Assembly: GCA_027079895.1 (NCBI GenBank)
Contig: JALWUZ010000412.1
Span: 1-17,006 of the forward strand
Direction of reading: 5' to 3'
DNA: 17,006 nucleotides
Source of the DNA: Anaerolineae bacterium
GTDB taxonomy: Bacteria; Chloroflexota; Anaerolineae; B4-G1
The translations under genes and the position numbers were made by a program. Positions within the stretch are counted from its first letter, which is position 1. Every line of letters starts with the position of its first letter. Shown in pieces: positions 13,274 to 17,006 of the stretch. The notes under the pieces are model-generated. The model was not told the DNA's origin, did no database searches, and saw only the letters and a list, made by a program, of their open reading frames with translations.

Positions 13274-13307
13274 CAGACCTGACAGGTCGTGAGACCTGTC
13301 AGGTCTG
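13274..13307. repeat. 15-bp-arm hairpin between binding-protein and permease genes
   Basis: CAGACCTGACAGGTC at 13274-13288 pairs perfectly with 13293-13307 across the 4-base loop GTGA. Each arm also contains its own near-perfect palindrome (GACCTG-A-CAGGTC). There is no T-tract, so it is probably an mRNA-stabilising or partial-termination element that sets binding protein above permease. It could also be a dispersed repeat. Confidence 0.75.
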
Positions 13308-13324
13308 CCCCCGTTGGAGGTAGC

Positions 13325-14548
13325 ATGAAATTCCTGACCCCGGATGTCATCTGGAACAGCCTCCGGGAGGTCGGCAGCACGGTACTTTTCATCATCGCCG
13401 GTACCGTCCTCTTGGAGGTTCTGGCTTATTTCCTCTGGTCGCCGCTGGGGGTGTTCAGTCAGGCGGTTGACCAGCTGCTCAAGCCGTTGGGAGACCGCGT
13501 CCGCAGCCTGCTGGCGGGGTTGGCGGTCGTGGCGGCGGTGGTGCTCGTCGTGGCGATGGTCAGCCCCGGCCAGGAGCCTTCCCCGCTGGCTCCCTACTGG
13601 CCGGTAGCGGCGGTGCTCTTCCTCATCGGACTGTTCATCTCCCCTTCGGCGACCGTCATCTTCGGCTGGCGGCTGCGCCTGCCCTACATGCTGCTGATGC
13701 CCGCCCTGGTGGGGCTGTTGCTGCTGGTCGTCTACCCCCTGCTGTGGGAGTTGAACGTCTCCTTCACCAACTTGAACCCCCGGCACTTCAAGTCGCCGGA
13801 TTTCATCGGCCTCAAGAACTACGTCGAGGTGTTCACCAAGCCGGTGCTGAAGCAGGTGATGTTCTTTCCGGTGTTCCTGCGCACCATCTTGTGGACGGTG
13901 ATCAACGTCGTCTTCCACGTCAGCGGGGGGATGGCGTTGGCGTTGCTGCTCAACCGCAAGATGAGGCTGCGGGGGCTGTACCGCACGCTGTTGATCTTCC
14001 CCTGGGCCATTCCCCAGCCGATCGCCTGCCTGGCCTGGCGGGGAGAGTTCCATTACGAGTACGGCTTCGTCAACATCATGCTGCAACGGGTGGGGCTGGA
14101 GCCGATTCAGTGGATGTCCAACCCGACCTGGAATTTCGTGGCGATGTGCATCACCAACATCTGGCTGGGGATTCCGTTTATGATGGTCATCATCCTGGGC
14201 GGGCTGCAAAGTATCGCCGGGGAGTATTACGAGGCCGCCGAGATTGACGGGGCATCCGCCTGGCAGCAGTTCCGCCACGTCACTTTGCCGCTGTTGCGTC
14301 CGGTGCTGACCCCGGCGGTGATTCTGGGGACGGTCTGGACGTTCACCAACTTCAACGTGCCCTTCTTCATCAATCAAAACGAGTTGGAGACCAGCGACAC
14401 GTTGGTGACGGCCCTCTTCCGCTCCGCCTTCCAATACTTCAACCTGGGCGACGCCGCCGCCTTCGCTTTTGTGATTTTCGCCATCCTGCTGGCCTTCTCC
14501 ATCGTCTACATCCGCGTCACCGGCGGCCTGAAAGGAGCGACCGAATGA
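13325..14548 (+). CDS. MalF-type sugar ABC transporter permease with an N-terminal membrane extension
   Basis: The 407-residue product starts at ATG 13325, 4 bases after GGAGG (13316-13320); a possible earlier start at 13289 lies inside the upstream hairpin. Typical MalF/UgpA-like permeases of about 290-320 residues begin with a segment like the one at 119-141 here (LPYMLLMPALVGLLLLVVYP). The preceding 118 residues add three predicted membrane helices, near 16-38, 61-79 and 91-106. The EAA loop is EYYEAAEIDGASAWQQFRHV (300-319), followed by LPLLRPVLTP. The protein pairs with the next gene product to form the channel in the cytoplasmic membrane. Its stop overlaps the next start as ATGA, so translation is coupled. 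Confidence 0.9.
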   Translation: MKFLTPDVIWNSLREVGSTVLFIIAGTVLLEVLAYFLWSPLGVFSQAVDQLLKPLGDRVRSLLAGLAVVAAVVLVVAMVSPGQEPSPLAPYWPVAAVLFLIGLFISPSATVIFGWRLRLPYMLLMPALVGLLLLVVYPLLWELNVSFTNLNPRHFKSPDFIGLKNYVEVFTKPVLKQVMFFPVFLRTILWTVINVVFHVSGGMALALLLNRKMRLRGLYRTLLIFPWAIPQPIACLAWRGEFHYEYGFVNIMLQRVGLEPIQWMSNPTWNFVAMCITNIWLGIPFMMVIILGGLQSIAGEYYEAAEIDGASAWQQFRHVTLPLLRPVLTPAVILGTVWTFTNFNVPFFINQNELETSDTLVTALFRSAFQYFNLGDAAAFAFVIFAILLAFSIVYIRVTGGLKGATE

Positions 14549-15438
14549 GCAACGTCCCGTCTGCCAAACAGAGGAGCGCGTGGGAGCGGTTCTTCAAGTC
14601 CGGGCGGCAGGATAGCCCTTTCAAGCGCATCCTGATTCACCTGGCTTTGATCATCTCCTCCATCATCGCCATCTACCCGGTGCTGCGGGTGGTGAGCGTC
14701 TCGCTGCGGCCCGGCGACCGGCTGCTTTCGACCTCGCTGGCCCTCATCCCCCCCGACGCCACGTTGGAGGCGTACCGGGTCGTCCTCTTCGAGAAGGAGT
14801 TCCCCGTCTGGGTGTGGAACAGTATCGCCATCACCTCGGCGACCGCCGTCATCGGGGTGGTGCTGGCGGCGACCTCGGCCTACGCCTTCTCCCGCTGGCG
14901 GTTCCCCGGACGGTCGCCGGGGCTGGTCTTCCTGCTCTCGACGCAGATGCTCCCCGCGCCGATGATGATGGTGCCGATCTACATCCTGGCCTCGAAACTG
15001 GGGCTGACCCAGACTTATCGCGGCCTGGTCATCGCCTACTCGGTGACTTCGGTGCCGTTCAGTATCTGGATTCTCAAGGGGTACTACGACACCATCCCCC
15101 GCGAGTTGGAGGAGGCCGCGCTGATTGACGGCGTTTCGCGCCTGTCGGCCTTCTGGCGCATCGTGTTGCCGCTCTCGACGCCCGCGCTGGCGATCGTGTT
15201 CCTGTTCAACTTCATGGCTGCCTGGAGCGACTACCTCCTGGCCCGCGTGATGATCGCCAGCGAGCGTCCGCTGTGGACGTGGGTACTGGGGGTGCGCGAT
15301 TTCCAGAGCCAGTTCCAGACCCAGTGGGGGCTCTTCTCGGCCTCCTCCATCCTGGTGATGGTGCCGGTCGTCGCCCTGTTCCTCTACTCGTCCAAGTGGC
15401 TCATCTCCGGGCTGACGCTGGGGAGCGTGAAGGGGTAG
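14545..15438 (+). CDS. MalG-type sugar ABC transporter permease
   Basis: The 297-residue product starts at ATG 14545, overlapping the previous stop, with GGAG 8 bases upstream. About six membrane segments are seen, near 29-53, 92-117, 126-149, 158-177, 210-231 and 264-286. The EAA loop is ELEEAALIDGVSRLSAFWRI (187-206), followed by VLPLSTPAL. It is the second half of the sugar channel. The operon ends here with a strong terminator and contains no ATP-binding subunit. Confidence 0.92.
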   Translation: MSNVPSAKQRSAWERFFKSGRQDSPFKRILIHLALIISSIIAIYPVLRVVSVSLRPGDRLLSTSLALIPPDATLEAYRVVLFEKEFPVWVWNSIAITSATAVIGVVLAATSAYAFSRWRFPGRSPGLVFLLSTQMLPAPMMMVPIYILASKLGLTQTYRGLVIAYSVTSVPFSIWILKGYYDTIPRELEEAALIDGVSRLSAFWRIVLPLSTPALAIVFLFNFMAAWSDYLLARVMIASERPLWTWVLGVRDFQSQFQTQWGLFSASSILVMVPVVALFLYSSKWLISGLTLGSVKG

Positions 15439-15457
15439 GCGAGCGGGCTGCGGGCCG

Positions 15458-15504
15458 CAGATCACCGCCTGGTACTGCGCACCTCAGGCGGTGATCTGTT
15501 TTTT
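15458..15504 (+). terminator. Intrinsic terminator of the sugar transporter operon
   Basis: A perfect 14-bp stem, CAGATCACCGCCTG (15458-15471) with 15485-15498, encloses a 13-base loop and is followed by six T residues (15499-15504). It begins 20 bases after the permease stop. Confidence 0.9.
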
Positions 15505-15595
15505 AGGGTAACTGCACGGGCAAGGGGGTGTTCTTGAGGTTTCAGTTGGCGAGCCCAGGCACTTCGTGACACATTGAGGCACCTTAAAATCTTGT

Positions 15596-15624
15596 TTGAC
15601 ACTCCTGGATTTCTCTCCTATAAT
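15596..15624 (+). promoter_or_regulatory. Exact-consensus sigma70-type promoter
   Basis: TTGACA at 15596-15601 and TATAAT at 15619-15624 with a 17-bp spacer match the consensus at every hexamer position. The predicted start is near 15631, upstream of the gene at 15669. Confidence 0.85.
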
Positions 15625-15668
15625 CCTTGCGACGCATAGCCGGAACTAATCTTGGGAGTAGTTTGGCA

Positions 15669-16220
15669 ATGGACGAGTTTTGGATGAATTTCTGGTCAAA
15701 CTTGCTAGCAGATGCGCTCATTGCTGTTATCGTTTACTACGCCCTGGACATTCCATCTGAACGGAGGAGAAAACGGGAAGAAAGAGCAAGGAGAGCAAGT
15801 CAGATTAGGCAAACGCTTGGACTGCTGAGAGCCGAACTAGATGTCAACCGGTCCCGCGCTAGGAGTTACATACAGGCATTGAACAGAGGCAGTGATCTAA
15901 GTGAATTGTTTCCGCTCAGATTCACCAGGGGGGCTTGGAACGCCATTAAAGAAAGCAACATCCTGCCTGAAATCAGTGACACTAACCTGGTTTACCATCT
16001 GCTCAGAATGAACGAGGCGGCGTTGATAGCGAACAAAAATCTCAGAAAATTGCAACTGGCGTACATAGATGGCAAGAAGAGAAAGCCAACCCTATCTGAA
16101 ATTGCGAGAAGAGATTGTGAGAACTTTCTCAAGCATTTGTTAGCAGCACGTGCTTTGATGGAACAGATGTCTCTCCTATATGCCGGAAGAAGTGAAATCA
16201 ATGACAGCATATTTGATTGA
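15669..16220 (+). CDS. Hypothetical membrane-anchored protein, AT-rich orphan
   Basis: The 183-residue product is not one I recognise. ATG 15669 has GGGAG about 10 bases upstream. An in-frame TTG at 15627 precedes the predicted transcript start and is not used. One hydrophobic segment (about 9-28, LLADALIAVIVYYAL) is followed by a strongly basic stretch, SERRRKREERARRASQIR (31-48), so the N-terminus is probably outside and the rest inside the cell. The remaining 130 residues look helical and soluble, with no catalytic motif. Base composition is visibly lower in GC than all neighbours, and AAA, AGA and ATA codons are frequent, which suggests recent transfer. It has its own exact-consensus promoter. 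I propose no function. Confidence 0.75.
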   Translation: MDEFWMNFWSNLLADALIAVIVYYALDIPSERRRKREERARRASQIRQTLGLLRAELDVNRSRARSYIQALNRGSDLSELFPLRFTRGAWNAIKESNILPEISDTNLVYHLLRMNEAALIANKNLRKLQLAYIDGKKRKPTLSEIARRDCENFLKHLLAARALMEQMSLLYAGRSEINDSIFD

Positions 16221-16274
16221 TGCGTGATGGTGTTCTTGCGGAGACAGGCAAGTCAATAACACACAAGGTCGTTT

Positions 16275-17006
16275 ATGGGCGGTAGATCAACTCCCAAGCG
16301 CATCCCCTACGGCGTCGCCGACTACCGGCGCATACGGCGGGGCGATATGTACTACGTGGACAAGACCGCCTACATCCCCCTGATCGAGGCGGCCCCGTTC
16401 TACCTCTTCTTCATCCGCCCGCGACGCTTCGGCAAGACGCTCTGGCTCTCCGTCCTGGAGTGTTACTACGATGTCAACCAGGCGGACGATTTCGCCTTCC
16501 TCTTCGGCGACACTTACATCGGGCGGCACCCCACCGCCGAGCACAACTCCTACCTGGTGCTCAGTTTCAACTTCTCGCTGGTCAACCCGGACGCCGCGGA
16601 GGTGCGGCAGTCCTTCGAGGGCTACACGCGGGCGGTGCTGGATAATTTTCTGCGCCGTTACGAGCGGTTCTTCACCGCCGAGGAGCGGGAGCGCATCGGA
16701 TCCGCGCCCAACACCGAGCGGTGCCTGCAACTGCTCTTCGAGTCCGCCGCGGCCCACGACCTCAAGGTCTACTTGCTGATAGACGAGTACGACAACTTCG
16801 CCAATACGCTCCTGACCGCCGCCGGCCGGGAGGCGTATCACGATTTGACTCACGGCGGGGGCTTCTTCCGCTTCTTCTTCAACATCCTCAAGGGGGCCAC
16901 CACCGGCATAATGGGCGGGCTGGCCCGGATGTTCATCACCGGCGTCTCGCCGGTCACGATGGACGACGTGACCAGCGGCTTCAACATCGGCACGAACATC
17001 AGCCTC
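16275..17006 (+). CDS. PF09820-type AAA-ATPase-like protein, 3'-truncated by the window edge
   Basis: The reading frame runs from ATG 16275 (AAGGT 7 bases upstream) to the last base, giving 244 codons without a stop. Seen: IPYGVADYRRIRRGDMYYVD (10-29), a Walker A-like RPRRFGKTL (48-56), Walker B YLLIDEYDN (166-174) and ITGVSPVTMDDVTSGFNI (221-238). These are hallmarks of the AAA-ATPase-like family PF09820. Many members end in a PD-(D/E)XK nuclease-like domain (PF08011), which would lie beyond the edge. Functions in this family are poorly known; multiple copies per genome are common. Its composition matches the host, unlike the AT-rich gene 54 bases upstream. Confidence 0.88.
   Translation, partial: MGGRSTPKRIPYGVADYRRIRRGDMYYVDKTAYIPLIEAAPFYLFFIRPRRFGKTLWLSVLECYYDVNQADDFAFLFGDTYIGRHPTAEHNSYLVLSFNFSLVNPDAAEVRQSFEGYTRAVLDNFLRRYERFFTAEERERIGSAPNTERCLQLLFESAAAHDLKVYLLIDEYDNFANTLLTAAGREAYHDLTHGGGFFRFFFNILKGATTGIMGGLARMFITGVSPVTMDDVTSGFNIGTNISL

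Larger units (their letters stand above)
15527..16241. repeat. Imperfect 13-bp direct repeats flanking the AT-rich gene
   Basis: GGTGTTCTTGAGG at 15527-15539 and GGTGTTCTTGCGG at 16229-16241 match at 12 of 13 positions. They bracket the promoter and coding region of the AT-rich gene at 15669. They could mark an inserted segment, but chance is not excluded. Apart from the terminator, this repeat and the promoter, I see nothing in 15439-15668. Confidence 0.35.

Noticed and set aside
11912..14434. Very long open frame on the minus strand across the sugar-binding and permease genes (840 codons)
   Set aside because: It is antisense to two clear genes, its product is low-complexity and rich in His, Gln, Asp and Gly, and it reflects high-GC third positions.

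Overview
This window looks like chromosomal DNA of a GC-rich bacterium, most likely Chloroflexota (Anaerolineae-like). The basis is the overall composition, strong AGGAGG ribosome binding sites, the Val/Thr/Glu-rich linker after the lipobox of the sugar-binding lipoprotein at 11936, and the families present (STAND-like ATPases, a PF09820-type ATPase, an enoate-reductase/ferredoxin pair). The taxon is an inference; no rRNA, tRNA or CRISPR array was seen. Genes are packed tightly, and no stretch over 300 bases lacks a gene.

Layout. (1) 1-1122, minus: the N-terminal 374 codons of a P-loop ATPase that runs off the left edge. (2) 1123-1335: a divergent control region with a sigma70-type promoter on each strand and a 10-bp perfect inverted repeat between them. 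(3) 1336-5743, plus: an Lrp/AsnC-type regulator followed by a complete polyamine-type ABC importer, potABCD, closed by a bidirectional hairpin terminator. (4) 10140-5854, minus, read right to left: a truncated transposase-like gene with its own promoter, a CPA2-type cation/proton antiporter, an old-yellow-enzyme/2,4-dienoyl-CoA-reductase-type flavoprotein, and a small two-motif ferredoxin. Gaps are 27 to 46 nt, so this may be one transcript. (5) 10141-10343: a second divergent control region with a repeat-palindrome-repeat structure, facing promoters and an operator-like palindrome on the right-hand promoter. (6) 10344-15438, plus: a regulator made of a GntR-type DNA-binding domain fused to a solute-binding-protein domain, then a sugar-type ABC importer (binding lipoprotein and two permeases, no ATPase), ending in a strong terminator. 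(7) 15596-16220, plus: an orphan, visibly AT-richer gene for a small membrane-anchored protein behind an exact-consensus promoter. (8) 16275-17006, plus: the N-terminal 244 codons of a PF09820-type ATPase that runs off the right edge.

How it works together. Two importers each carry their own regulator: an Lrp/AsnC protein for the polyamine system and the GntR-binding-protein fusion for the sugar system. The fusion is the most unusual item. It has no signal peptide and appears to use the same kind of ligand-binding fold as the exported lipoprotein encoded next to it, which suggests a cytoplasmic sensor of the imported substrate. The sugar importer must borrow an ATPase encoded elsewhere. The window edges and the AT-rich orphan look more like accessory DNA.
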